Shown piece after piece: positions 24,001 through 32,532 of a stretch of DNA of 64,000 nt. Position numbers and translations under genes: made by a program. The notes beneath the pieces are model-generated. The model was not told the origin of the DNA and did no database searches. It saw only the letters and a list, made by a program, of their open reading frames with translations. Source of the stretch: Streptomyces humi (GTDB taxonomy: Bacteria > Actinomycetota > Actinomycetes > Streptomycetales > Streptomycetaceae). Position 1 is the first letter of the stretch; every line of letters begins with the position of its first letter. The DNA lies in contig NZ_LBMU02000041.1 of the NCBI RefSeq assembly GCF_001005085.2, forward strand, positions 62,001 through 126,000. Reading direction: 5' to 3'.

Positions 24001-25287
24001 CTACTTGGTGTTGATGACCTTGTCGATCGCGGCGTCCGCGGTCTTGGCGGCCGCCTCCACCGTCTGCTTGCCGGTGCCGATGTTCTGGAGCATGGTCTGG
24101 AGCACCTGGGCCTTCTCGACCTGGCCCCAGCCCGGCGCCATCGGCACGAACCAGTTGGACTCGGCCGCCTCGGCCGGCACCGCGGTCGCCGGGTCGTTCT
24201 TCAGCGTCGCGAGGTCGGTCTTGTTGTTGGGCAGGTTGCCCTTGGCCATCAGGCCCTTCTGGCCGGAGGGACCGGTGAACGCGTTGATCCACTCGGCGGC
24301 GACGGCCTGCGCCTTGGACTTCACCGGGATGGCGAGGTCGGAGCCGCCCAGGAAGACCGGCATGTTCTTGCCGGACGGGCCGGGCATCACGAAGTTGACG
24401 AGGTTGTCCTTCAGCTTGCCGCCGGTCTTGTCGTTCTTCGGGTCGGCCGCGGTCGCGCCCTCCCAGGCGGCACCGAAGATCATCGCCGACTTGCCCTGGC
24501 CGTAGACGATGTACCGGTCGGACTCGTCCTTGGTCTTGTCACCGTGCATGTACTTGTCGATGACGTTCTTGAACTCGGTGAGGCCCTTGATGGACTCCGG
24601 CGAGGAGAGGTTGCCCTTCCACTGGCCGCCGGACTCCGCGGCGATGGAGCCGCCGGCGTCGTAGACGAAGGACATGGCCGCGTACCAGTCGCGGGTCGGC
24701 TGGTACCAGGCGCTGAACTTGTCGCCTTCCTTCTTCTGGATCTTGTCCAGGTCGGCGGTCAGCTCGGTGTAGGTCTTCGGGGTGGTCTTGATGCCGGCCG
24801 AGGCGGCGATGTCCTTGCGCCAGTTGGCGACGCGGCCACCGGCGTAGTAGGGCACGCCGTAGGTCTTGCCGTCGTAGGTCACCGAGGCCTTGAGGCCGTC
24901 GAGCCACTGGTCGGAGCTCGTGAACTGGGAGGCGTCGACGGGGGCGAAGGCACCCTTCACCATGTAGCCGAGCATCTCGGTGTTGCCCATCTCGACCACG
25001 TCGGGGGCCTTGTCCGTGGCGAGGACGGCGTCCAGCTTGGTGTTCTTGTCCGGCCAGCCGTAGTACTCGTGCTTGATCTTGATGCCGGGGTGCTTCTTCT
25101 GCACGGCGGCGTCGGCGGCCTTCACCAGGTCGGGCCAGTTGTTCTGCGCGTCCACCGTGAGCCAGACGGTCAGCTCCTTGGCGTCCGAGCCCTGGGACTT
25201 GTTGTCGTCCTTGTTGTCACTGCCACACGCCGCGACGGAGAAGACCATGCCCGCGATACCAATCGCGGCTATCAGCTTGCGCTTCAC
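24001..25287 (-). CDS. dasA: Chitobiose-binding lipoprotein DasA
   Basis: The extracellular solute-binding lipoprotein of the N,N'-diacetylchitobiose ABC importer (428 aa). It begins with a lipoprotein signal: KRK, a hydrophobic core, and the lipobox VAAC with Cys21. The rest follows family 1 sugar-binding proteins, with repeated aromatic residues for sugar stacking (YYGWPD, WYQPTRDWYAA, SNWFVPMAPGW). The GTG at 25287 is preceded by GAGGAGGG. Two DasR-type sites lie 70-110 bp upstream. It heads the dasABCD operon, divergent from dasR. Confidence 0.95.
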   Translation of the reverse strand: MKRKLIAAIGIAGMVFSVAACGSDNKDDNKSQGSDAKELTVWLTVDAQNNWPDLVKAADAAVQKKHPGIKIKHEYYGWPDKNTKLDAVLATDKAPDVVEMGNTEMLGYMVKGAFAPVDASQFTSSDQWLDGLKASVTYDGKTYGVPYYAGGRVANWRKDIAASAGIKTTPKTYTELTADLDKIQKKEGDKFSAWYQPTRDWYAAMSFVYDAGGSIAAESGGQWKGNLSSPESIKGLTEFKNVIDKYMHGDKTKDESDRYIVYGQGKSAMIFGAAWEGATAADPKNDKTGGKLKDNLVNFVMPGPSGKNMPVFLGGSDLAIPVKSKAQAVAAEWINAFTGPSGQKGLMAKGNLPNNKTDLATLKNDPATAVPAEAAESNWFVPMAPGWGQVEKAQVLQTMLQNIGTGKQTVEAAAKTADAAIDKVINTK

Positions 25288-25356
25288 GCCACCCTCCTCA
25301 GGGATGCCACAAACCCCCCTGCCTCCCCGCACGAGCGTTGGGCCGGGACCTGGACC

Positions 25357-25372
25357 AATGGTGTAGACCAGT
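25357..25372 (-). promoter_or_regulatory. DasR operator (dre) upstream of dasA
   Basis: On the minus strand ACTGGTCTACACCATT; the core TGGTCTACACCA differs from the dre consensus TGGTCTAGACCA by one base. It is about 70 bp before the dasA start. Confidence 0.88.
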
Positions 25373-25380
25373 GCGGGAAG

Positions 25381-25396
25381 CTTGGCCCAGACCACC
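25381..25396 (+). promoter_or_regulatory. Second, weaker dre-like site upstream of dasA
   Basis: CTTGGCCCAGACCACC; the core TGGCCCAGACCA has two mismatches to consensus. Its centre is 24 bp from the stronger site, so it may allow cooperative DasR binding. Confidence 0.6.
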
Positions 25397-25525
25397 AGGC
25401 CTGTCAAGGGTGGTCGAATGGGCTCCGACCAGCCGTTATGCGACCTACATATGCAAGAACCTTTAAGTAACAAGCCCTCGAAAACCCGACGCCCGGACGA
25501 GACAATTCCGGTAGACCACTCACGT

Positions 25526-25541
25526 GGTGGACTAGACCAGA
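25526..25541 (+). promoter_or_regulatory. dre-like site upstream of dasR
   Basis: GGTGGACTAGACCAGA; the core TGGACTAGACCA has one mismatch to consensus. It lies about 106 bp before the dasR start, with a half-site GGTAGACCACT 7 bp upstream of it (25509-25519). It suggests autoregulation, or long-range repression of the divergent dasA promoter. Confidence 0.75.
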
Positions 25542-25646
25542 AGGGCCCGCGACGGTATACAGAGGGGATCACGCAGCGTGCAGGGCGAATCCCGGTACGC
25601 TGCCGTGCCACGAGGCGAGCCGCATCAGGAGCCGGGAAGGCGGAGC

Positions 25647-26411
25647 ATGAGCACCGACGTCAGCAGTGCGGAGAACGAGAGCGGGACAGCCGTCCGTACC
25701 GCGCGCGTGCCCAAGTACTACCGCCTGAAGAAGCACCTCCTCGAGATCACCGAGACCCAGGCGCCCGGCACCCCGGTCCCGCCCGAGCGCACCCTGGCCG
25801 CCGAGTTCGACACCTCCCGCACCACCGTCCGCCAGGCCCTCCAGGAACTGGTCGTCGAGGGCCGTCTGGAACGCATCCAGGGCAAGGGCACCTTCGTCGC
25901 CAAGCCGAAGGTGTCCCAGGCGCTCCAGCTCACCTCGTACACCGAGGACATGCGCGCCCAGGGCCTGGAACCGACGTCCCAGCTGCTGGACATCGGTTAC
26001 ATCACCGCCGACGACCGGCTGGCCGGCCTGCTCGACATAAGCGCGGGCGGCCGGGTGCTGCGCATCGAGCGGCTGCGTATGGCCAACGGCGAGCCGATGG
26101 CCATAGAGACCACCCACCTGAGCGCCAAGCGCTTCCCGGCGCTGCGCCGCTCCCTCGTCAAGTACACGTCCCTGTACACCGCCCTCGCGGAGGTGTACGA
26201 CGTCCATCTCGCGGAGGCCGAGGAGACCATCGAGACCTCGCTGGCGACCCCCCGCGAGGCCGGCCTGCTCGGCACCGACGTGGGCCTGCCGATGCTGATG
26301 CTCTCCCGCCACTCCCTGGACCGCGACGGCCAGCCGGTGGAGTGGGTGCGCTCCGTCTACCGCGGCGACCGCTACAAGTTCGTGGCCCGCCTCAAGCGCC
26401 CACAGGACTGA
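25647..26411 (+). CDS. dasR: GntR-family regulator DasR
   Basis: A 254-residue GntR/HutC-type regulator and global controller of amino-sugar use. The N-terminal winged helix (about 24-88) includes PPERTLAAEFDTSRTTVRQALQELVVEGRLERIQGKGTFV. The C-terminal UTRA domain (about 100-250) binds phosphorylated amino sugars. The length equals the S. coelicolor protein as I recall it. The ATG at 25647 has GGAAGGCGGAG upstream; an upstream GTG at 25578 is less likely. It is divergent from dasA, with operators between them. Confidence 0.95.
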   Translation: MSTDVSSAENESGTAVRTARVPKYYRLKKHLLEITETQAPGTPVPPERTLAAEFDTSRTTVRQALQELVVEGRLERIQGKGTFVAKPKVSQALQLTSYTEDMRAQGLEPTSQLLDIGYITADDRLAGLLDISAGGRVLRIERLRMANGEPMAIETTHLSAKRFPALRRSLVKYTSLYTALAEVYDVHLAEAEETIETSLATPREAGLLGTDVGLPMLMLSRHSLDRDGQPVEWVRSVYRGDRYKFVARLKRPQD

Positions 26412-26534
26412 CGCGGACCGTCCTTCACGGAATCGACATACCGAGAGCCCGACTGCTACTTCCGCTGCGGTGACGCCGTGACCTAGATTGCCTGCGCATT
26501 ACACAGGCGATCGGTGAGGGGACGGAGCCGCGGT

Positions 26535-26804
26535 ATGTCGGATGTACCTGAAGTGAGGCAGTCGGTGGTGACACCCATACGCGTGGTCATCGCCGTCTGC
26601 CTCGTCGCGCCCTTCGTGGCGATGCTGTGGGTGGGCTCCTACGCCAGGACGGACCCGACGTTCATCGGGATCCCGTTCTTCTACTGGTACCAGATGCTGT
26701 GGGTGCTGATCTCCACCGCGCTCACCATGACCGCGTACCAGCTCTGGCAGCGCGACCAGCGCGCCCGCAAGGCCGACCACACGAGCGGGGGTGCGCAGCG
26801 GTGA
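26535..26804 (+). CDS. DUF3311 small membrane protein
   Basis: An 89-residue protein with two hydrophobic segments (VVIAVCLVAPFVAMLWVGSYA and FFYWYQMLWVLISTALTMTAYQL) joined by a short loop, matching DUF3311. The family is usually encoded directly before a sodium:solute symporter, as here, where the stop overlaps the next start in GTGA. It is probably an accessory subunit or insertion factor for that symporter. The ATG at 26535 has GGAG upstream. Confidence 0.88.
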   Translation: MSDVPEVRQSVVTPIRVVIAVCLVAPFVAMLWVGSYARTDPTFIGIPFFYWYQMLWVLISTALTMTAYQLWQRDQRARKADHTSGGAQR

Positions 26805-28429
26805 AGGACGGCGTGAACGGCGTCGCGCTCGGCGTCTTCATCTTCTTCTTCCTGGCCGTCACGGTCATGGGATTCCTGGCCGCGCGCTGGCGCAAGGCCG
26901 AGAACGAACACAGCCTCGACGAATGGGGCCTGGGCGGCCGGTCGTTCGGAACCTGGGTGACCTGGTTCCTGCTCGGCGGCGACCTCTACACGGCGTACAC
27001 CTTCGTCGCCGTACCCGCGGCGATCTACGCGGCGGGCGCGGCCGGCTTCTTCGCCGTGCCGTACACGATCCTGGTCTACCCGCTGATCTTCACGTTCCTG
27101 CCGCGCCTGTGGTCGGTCTCCCACAAGCACGGCTACGTGACGACCTCGGACTTCGTACGCGGCCGGTTCGGCTCCAAGGGCCTCTCGCTCGCGGTCGCGC
27201 TGACCGGCATCCTGGCGACGATGCCCTACATCGCGCTCCAGCTCGTCGGCATCCAGGCGGTCCTCGACGTGATGGGCGTCGGCGGCGGCGACGGCACCAA
27301 CTGGTTCGTGAAGGACCTGCCGTTGCTGATCGCCTTCGGCGTGCTGGCGGCCTACACCTACTCCTCCGGCCTGCGCGCCCCCGCCCTCATCGCGTTCGTG
27401 AAGGACGGGCTGATCTACCTCGTCATCGCGGTGGCGATCATCTACATCCCGATCAAGCTGGGCGGTTTCGACGACGTCTTCGCCAAGGCGGGCCACGCCT
27501 TCGCCCAGACCAACCCGGCGACCGGCAAACCGCGCGGCGCGCTGGCGCCACCGGAGGCGGGCCAGTGGACGTACGCCACGCTGGCGCTGGGCTCCGCGCT
27601 CGCCCTGTTCATGTACCCGCACTCGATCACCGCGACGCTCTCCTCCAGGAGCCGTGACGTGATCCGCCGCAACACCACGATCCTGCCGCTGTACTCGCTG
27701 ATGCTGGGCCTGCTGGCCCTGCTCGGCTTCATGGCGATCGCGGCCGGCGTCAAGGTCACCAACGGCCAGCTGGCGATCCCGCAGCTGTTCGAGAACATGT
27801 TCCCGGACTGGTTCGCCGGCGTCGCCTTCGCGGCGATCGGCATCGGTGCCCTGGTCCCCGCGGCCATCATGTCCATCGCGGCCGCGAACCTCTTCACCCG
27901 CAACATCTACCGGGACTTCATCAAGCCGGACGCCACGCCGAAGCAGGAGGCCCAGGTCTCCAAGCTGGTGTCCCTGCTGGTGAAGGTCGGCGCGCTGGTC
28001 TTCGTCCTCACCATGGACAAGACGGTCGCCATCAACTTCCAGCTGCTGGGCGGCATCTGGATCCTGCAAACCTTCCCGGCGCTGGTCGGCGGCCTGTTCA
28101 CCCGCTGGTTCCACCGCTGGGCCCTGCTCGCGGGCTGGGCGGTCGGCATGGTCTACGGCACGGCCGCGGCGTACGGGGTGGCCTCGCCCACCCAGAAGCA
28201 CTTCGGCGGCTCGGCCAAGGAGATCCCGGGCATCGGCGAGATCGGTTACATCGGCCTCACGGCGTTCGTGCTGAACGTGGTGGTGACGGTGGTCCTCACC
28301 TTCGCCCTCAAGGCTCTCAAGGCCCCCGAGGGCATCGACGAGACCAACCCGGCGGACTACACGGCCGACGCGGGCGACCCCGGCGTGGAGGTGGAACTGC
28401 CGCCTGCCGTGGCAGGAAGCGCCCACTAG
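26801..28429 (+). CDS. Sodium:solute symporter (SSS family)
   Basis: A 542-residue transporter of the SSS/MctP-like family with about 13 membrane helices. Conserved stretches include WGLGGRSFGTWVTWFLLGGDLYTAYTF (early helices), YPHSITATLSSRS, and AAIMSIAAANLFTRNIYRDF. Substrates in this subgroup are often monocarboxylates or amino acids; none is decided here. It starts in a 4-bp overlap with the DUF3311 gene. Confidence 0.92.
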   Translation: MKDGVNGVALGVFIFFFLAVTVMGFLAARWRKAENEHSLDEWGLGGRSFGTWVTWFLLGGDLYTAYTFVAVPAAIYAAGAAGFFAVPYTILVYPLIFTFLPRLWSVSHKHGYVTTSDFVRGRFGSKGLSLAVALTGILATMPYIALQLVGIQAVLDVMGVGGGDGTNWFVKDLPLLIAFGVLAAYTYSSGLRAPALIAFVKDGLIYLVIAVAIIYIPIKLGGFDDVFAKAGHAFAQTNPATGKPRGALAPPEAGQWTYATLALGSALALFMYPHSITATLSSRSRDVIRRNTTILPLYSLMLGLLALLGFMAIAAGVKVTNGQLAIPQLFENMFPDWFAGVAFAAIGIGALVPAAIMSIAAANLFTRNIYRDFIKPDATPKQEAQVSKLVSLLVKVGALVFVLTMDKTVAINFQLLGGIWILQTFPALVGGLFTRWFHRWALLAGWAVGMVYGTAAAYGVASPTQKHFGGSAKEIPGIGEIGYIGLTAFVLNVVVTVVLTFALKALKAPEGIDETNPADYTADAGDPGVEVELPPAVAGSAH

Positions 28430-28437
28430 ACCGGGCC

Positions 28438-28500
28438 CCGCAAGGGGCGCTGGGGGTACCCCCGGCCGAAGGCTGGGGGAGGAACTGCGCGAGCAACCCC
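28438..28500 (+). repeat. Dispersed intergenic repeat, copy 4
   Basis: Hairpin CCCCCGGCC-GAA-GGCTGGGGG (28460-28480) followed by the core AGGAACTGCGCGAGCAACCC. It sits between the symporter stop and a terminator hairpin. Same family as 15282. Confidence 0.65.
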
Positions 28501-28511
28501 TCACAACCCGC

Positions 28512-28548
28512 AGCGGGCCGCCGGTGACAAGTTCGACGGCGGCCCGCT
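28512..28548 (+). terminator. Terminator hairpin after the symporter gene
   Basis: 12-bp perfect stem AGCGGGCCGCCG / CGGCGGCCCGCT with a 13-nt loop, about 80 bp after the symporter stop. It lacks a strong T-run, as is common in Streptomyces. Confidence 0.7.
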
Positions 28549-28625
28549 CCTCGTATCCCACCGTACAGAGAACCTGACGCTCCGACACCTCCCCGACACA
28601 ACATCTGGGGGTGACACGACAGCCT

Positions 28626-28770
28626 GGCACTAGATGTATGCTCATGCTCGCTGTCGCCGCAGGGGAATCCGGTGCGAATCCGGAACTGTCCCGCAACGGT
28701 GTACTTGTGCGCGTCTGCGCACGGGAGTCAGTCCGAGGACCTGCCGACAGCACGCCCGGCCACCCGGTCA
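28626..28770 (+). promoter_or_regulatory. Cobalamin (B12) riboswitch upstream of nrdA
   Basis: The conserved cobalamin-riboswitch core is readable: GGGAATCCGGTGCGAATCCG followed by GAACTGTCCCGCAACGGT, a variable hairpin (GTGCGCG-TCT-GCGCAC), and the B12 box GAGTCAGTCCGAGGACCTGC. It ends about 115 bp before nrdA. In S. coelicolor the same element shuts off class Ia nrdABS when adenosylcobalamin is plentiful and the B12-dependent class II enzyme NrdJ can work. Downstream GC-rich arms (about 28755-28790) may form the expression platform. Confidence 0.94.
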
Positions 28771-28886
28771 GGGCGTCTGACGTCCGGGCCTCGTGGAGTG
28801 GGCCAGGGTCTCGACGCGCGCCCCCGCGCGCTCGCGCTGCCCGCTGCCCTCCGCCAGGCCCCGTGCCGAGCGAGGGAGAGCCCCAC

Positions 28887-31268
28887 GTGACCATCGCGCC
28901 AGCCGATCCGGCTTCAGCGACCACGACCGCCGCGGAGACCGACGGTCCCGGAACGGCCCTGCTGCGGATCCTGACCGAGCTGACCGGGGACCTCCCCGAC
29001 GCCGACCCCGGCCGGGTCGCCGCCGCCGCGCTGCGCGGCCGGTCCTCGCGTGAGGCCTCCGCCGAAATGATCGTGGAGCTGCGCGAGCTGGCCACCGAGG
29101 CCGCCGCCGGCCTGATCTCGGAGGACCCCGCCTACTCCCGGCTGGCCGCCCGCCTGCTCACCCTCACCATCCGCGCCGAGGCCGCCTCGCAGGGCGTCAC
29201 GTCCTTCACCGGGTCCGTCGCCGTGGGCCACCGCGAGGGCCTCGTCGCCGACCGCACCGCCGAGTTCACGCGGCTGCACGCGGCGCGCCTGGACGCGCTC
29301 GTCGACCCGGCCGCCGACGACCGCTTCGGCTACTTCGGCCTGCGCACCCTGCACAGCCGCTACCTGCTCCGGCACCCGATCACCCGCAAGGTCATCGAGA
29401 CCCCCCAGCACTTCATGCTCCGGGTGGCCGCAGGACTCGCCGAGGACGACACCGCCCGCGCGGTGGACGAGGTCGCCGCGCTCTACGGCCTGATGAGCCG
29501 CCTCGACTACCTCCCGTCCTCCCCCACCCTCTTCAACTCCGGTACCCGGCACCCCCAGATGTCGTCCTGCTACCTCCTCGACTCCCCGAAGGACGAGCTG
29601 GACTCGATCTACGACCGCTACCACCAGGTCGCCCGGCTCTCGAAGCACGCCGGCGGCATCGGACTCTCGTACTCCCGGATCCGCAGCCGCGGTTCGCTGA
29701 TCCGCGGCACCAACGGGCACTCCAACGGCATCGTGCCGTTCCTGAAGACCCTGGACGCCTCGGTCGCCGCCGTGAACCAGGGCGGCCGGCGCAAGGGCGC
29801 GGCCGCGGTCTACCTGGAGACCTGGCACTCCGACATCGAGGAGTTCCTGGAGCTGCGCGACAACACCGGCGAGGACGCCCGGCGTACGCACAACCTGAAC
29901 CTCGCGCACTGGATCCCGGACGAGTTCATGCGCCGGGTGAACGCCGACGAGCCGTGGTCCCTGTTCTCCCCCGCCGACGTGCCGGAGCTGGTGGACCTGT
30001 GGGGCGCGGAGTTCGACGCCGCCTACCGCAAGGCCGAGGCCGACGGGCTCGCGCGCAGGACCATCCCGGCCCGTGACCTGTACGGCCGGATGATGCGCAC
30101 CCTCGCGCAGACCGGCAACGGCTGGATGACCTTCAAGGACGCGGCCAACCGCACCGCGAACCAGACGGCCACGCCCGGTCACGTCGTCCACTCCTCCAAC
30201 CTCTGCACGGAGATCCTGGAGGTCACGGACGACGGTGAGACGGCGGTCTGCAACCTCGGCTCGGTGAACCTCGGCGCCTTCGTCGACACGACGGCCGGTG
30301 ACATCGACTGGGAGCGGCTGGACGAGACCGTCCGTACCGCGGTCACCTTCCTGGACCGGGTCGTCGACATCAACTTCTACCCGACCGAGCAGGCGGGCCG
30401 CTCCAACGCCCGGTGGCGGCCGGTGGGCCTGGGCGCGATGGGCCTCCAGGACGTCTTCTTCAAGCTGCGGCTGCCTTTCGACTCCCCCGAGGCGAAGGCC
30501 CTCTCCACCCGGATCGCCGAGCGGATCATGCTCGCCGCGTACGAGGCCTCCGCCGACCTCGCCGAGCGCAACGGCCCGCTGCCGGCCTGGGAGAAGACCC
30601 GGACCGCGCGAGGTGTGCTGCACCCCGACCACTACGGCGTCGAGTTCGCCTGGCCGGAGCGCTGGGCGGCGCTGCGCGCGCGGATCGCCGTCTCCGGGCT
30701 GCGCAACAGCCTGCTCCTCGCCATCGCGCCCACCGCCACCATCGCGTCCATCGCCGGCGTGTACGAGTGCATCGAGCCGCAGGTCTCGAACCTCTTCAAG
30801 CGGGAGACGCTCTCCGGTGAGTTCCTCCAGGTCAACTCGTACCTGGTGCGGGAGCTCAAGGAGCTCGGCGTCTGGGACGCCAGGACCCGGGAGGCGCTGC
30901 GCGAGGCGAACGGCTCCGTGCAGGACTTCGTCTGGATCCCGGAGGACGTACGGCGGCTGTACCGCACGGCGTGGGAGATCCCGCAGCGCGGGCTGATCGA
31001 CATGGCCGCGGCCCGCACCCCGTACCTGGACCAGGCCCAGTCCCTGAACCTGTTCCTGGAGACGCCGACCATCGGCAAGCTCTCCTCGATGTACGCGTAC
31101 GCCTGGAAGTCCGGGCTGAAGACCACGTACTACCTGCGCTCGCGCCCGGCGACCCGTATCGCCCGCGCCGCCCGGGCCACCGTCCCCGTCCCCGTCCAGC
31201 AGGCGGCCCCGGAAGACGCCGTCGCCTGCTCCCTTGAGAACCCCGAGTCCTGCGAGGCCTGCCAGTGA
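28887..31268 (+). CDS. nrdA: Class Ia ribonucleotide reductase alpha subunit NrdA
   Basis: The catalytic large subunit (793 aa) that reduces ribonucleoside diphosphates. Visible are SSCYLLDS (first active-site Cys), NLCTEILE (the N-x-C-x-E catalytic triad), ETLSGEFLQVNSYL, the double-tyrosine radical relay in LKTTYYLRSRP, and the C-terminal redox pair in PESCEACQ, which is reduced by thioredoxin. The GTG at 28887 has GAGGGAGAG upstream; the in-frame ORF upstream of it is the riboswitch leader. nrdB starts in an overlap with the stop codon. Confidence 0.95.
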   Translation: MTIAPADPASATTTAAETDGPGTALLRILTELTGDLPDADPGRVAAAALRGRSSREASAEMIVELRELATEAAAGLISEDPAYSRLAARLLTLTIRAEAASQGVTSFTGSVAVGHREGLVADRTAEFTRLHAARLDALVDPAADDRFGYFGLRTLHSRYLLRHPITRKVIETPQHFMLRVAAGLAEDDTARAVDEVAALYGLMSRLDYLPSSPTLFNSGTRHPQMSSCYLLDSPKDELDSIYDRYHQVARLSKHAGGIGLSYSRIRSRGSLIRGTNGHSNGIVPFLKTLDASVAAVNQGGRRKGAAAVYLETWHSDIEEFLELRDNTGEDARRTHNLNLAHWIPDEFMRRVNADEPWSLFSPADVPELVDLWGAEFDAAYRKAEADGLARRTIPARDLYGRMMRTLAQTGNGWMTFKDAANRTANQTATPGHVVHSSNLCTEILEVTDDGETAVCNLGSVNLGAFVDTTAGDIDWERLDETVRTAVTFLDRVVDINFYPTEQAGRSNARWRPVGLGAMGLQDVFFKLRLPFDSPEAKALSTRIAERIMLAAYEASADLAERNGPLPAWEKTRTARGVLHPDHYGVEFAWPERWAALRARIAVSGLRNSLLLAIAPTATIASIAGVYECIEPQVSNLFKRETLSGEFLQVNSYLVRELKELGVWDARTREALREANGSVQDFVWIPEDVRRLYRTAWEIPQRGLIDMAAARTPYLDQAQSLNLFLETPTIGKLSSMYAYAWKSGLKTTYYLRSRPATRIARAARATVPVPVQQAAPEDAVACSLENPESCEACQ

Positions 31269-32275
31269 TGTCCAGCAAGAACCTTCTCGACCCCGGCTTC
31301 GAGCTCACGCTCCGTCCGATGCGCTACCCGGACTTCTACGAGCGCTACCGGGACGCCATCAAGAACACCTGGACCGTGGAGGAGGTCGACCTCCACTCCG
31401 ACGTCGCCGACCTAGCGAAGCTCAGCCCGTCCGAGCAGCACCTCATCGGCCGGCTCGTCGCCTTCTTCGCGACCGGCGACTCGATCGTGGCGAACAACCT
31501 GGTGCTCACGCTCTACAAGCACATCAACTCCCCCGAGGCACGCCTCTACCTGAGCCGGCAGCTGTTCGAGGAGGCCGTGCACGTCCAGTTCTACCTGACG
31601 CTCCTGGACACCTACCTTCCCGACCCGGAGGACCGCGCCGCCGCCTTCGCGGCGGTCGAGAACATCCCCTCCATCCGGGAGAAGGCCGAGTTCTGTTTCA
31701 GGTGGATGGACTCGGTGGAGCACCTGGACCGCCTGGAGTCCCAGGCCGACCGCCGCCGCTTCCTGCTCAACCTGATCTGCTTCGCCGCGTGCATCGAGGG
31801 CCTGTTCTTCTACGGCGCCTTCGCGTACGTCTACTGGTTCCGCAGCCGGGGTCTGCTGCACGGTCTCGCCACGGGCACCAACTGGGTGTTCCGTGACGAG
31901 ACGATGCACATGAGCTTCGCGTTCGACGTGGTCGACACGGTCCGCAAGGAGGAGCCGGAGCTGTTCGACGACGAACTCCGGCAGCAGGTCACCGACATGC
32001 TGCGGGAGGCCGTCGAGGCGGAGCTACAGTTCGCCCGTGACCTGTGCGGTGACGGCCTGCCGGGCATGAACACCGACTCGATGCGGCAGTACCTGGAGTG
32101 CGTCGCCGACCAGCGGCTCGGCCGCCTCGGCTTCGCCCCCGTGTACGGCTCGGAGAACCCGTTCTCCTTCATGGAGCTCCAGGGTGTTCAGGAGCTGACG
32201 AACTTCTTCGAGCGCCGTCCGTCCGCGTACCAGGTGGCGGTGGAGGGCACCGTCGACCTGGACGAGGACTTCTGA
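31268..32275 (+). CDS. nrdB: Ribonucleotide reductase beta subunit NrdB
   Basis: A 335-residue ferritin-like subunit that makes the tyrosyl radical or metal cofactor used by NrdA. Metal ligands are in LFEEAVHVQFY (EExxH, residues 101-105) and RDETMHMSFAFD (ExxH), with further acidic residues early in the bundle. It begins at the ATG in TGATG overlapping the nrdA stop (a GTG one codon upstream is in frame), so translation is coupled. It is controlled by the same cobalamin riboswitch. Confidence 0.95.
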   Translation: MSSKNLLDPGFELTLRPMRYPDFYERYRDAIKNTWTVEEVDLHSDVADLAKLSPSEQHLIGRLVAFFATGDSIVANNLVLTLYKHINSPEARLYLSRQLFEEAVHVQFYLTLLDTYLPDPEDRAAAFAAVENIPSIREKAEFCFRWMDSVEHLDRLESQADRRRFLLNLICFAACIEGLFFYGAFAYVYWFRSRGLLHGLATGTNWVFRDETMHMSFAFDVVDTVRKEEPELFDDELRQQVTDMLREAVEAELQFARDLCGDGLPGMNTDSMRQYLECVADQRLGRLGFAPVYGSENPFSFMELQGVQELTNFFERRPSAYQVAVEGTVDLDEDF

Positions 32276-32439
32276 GCCTGCTGGGTCCGGCTCTCCCCGC
32301 GGTCCTCGTGGGCCTCCCTGATCTGCCGGTCGATGCGCCTGTCGCGCAGGACGCCGAGCACGGACGGGAGGGCCATGAGGACCAGGATGCCGAGGACCAG
32401 GACCATTCCGACGAGACCTTCGATCTGGTTTCCGTTCAT
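32188..32439 (-). CDS. Possible small membrane protein antisense to nrdB end
   Basis: An 83-residue frame starting MNGNQIEGLVGMVLVLGILVLMALPSV: one strong membrane helix followed by a charged helix (RDRRIDRQIREAHEDR). Codon third positions in this part are GC-rich, as for real genes. Against it, there is no clear ribosome binding site, the last 29 codons lie inside nrdB, and it interrupts the expected nrdABS transcript on the opposite strand. Confidence 0.42.
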   Translation of the reverse strand: MNGNQIEGLVGMVLVLGILVLMALPSVLGVLRDRRIDRQIREAHEDRGESRTQQAQKSSSRSTVPSTATWYADGRRSKKFVSS

Positions 32440-32532
32440 GGACACCACTGTCGCGCCTGAGACTCCTTACCGTGAGTGGCAGTGCTGCCATGCACCCTCG
32501 AATTACTGCCAGCGGCGAGGCACACTGGCAGC

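Noticed and set aside
28887..31268. A longer nrdA starting near 28611
   Set aside because: The upstream in-frame part coincides with the cobalamin riboswitch and reads as non-protein sequence; the GTG at 28887 has a good ribosome binding site.
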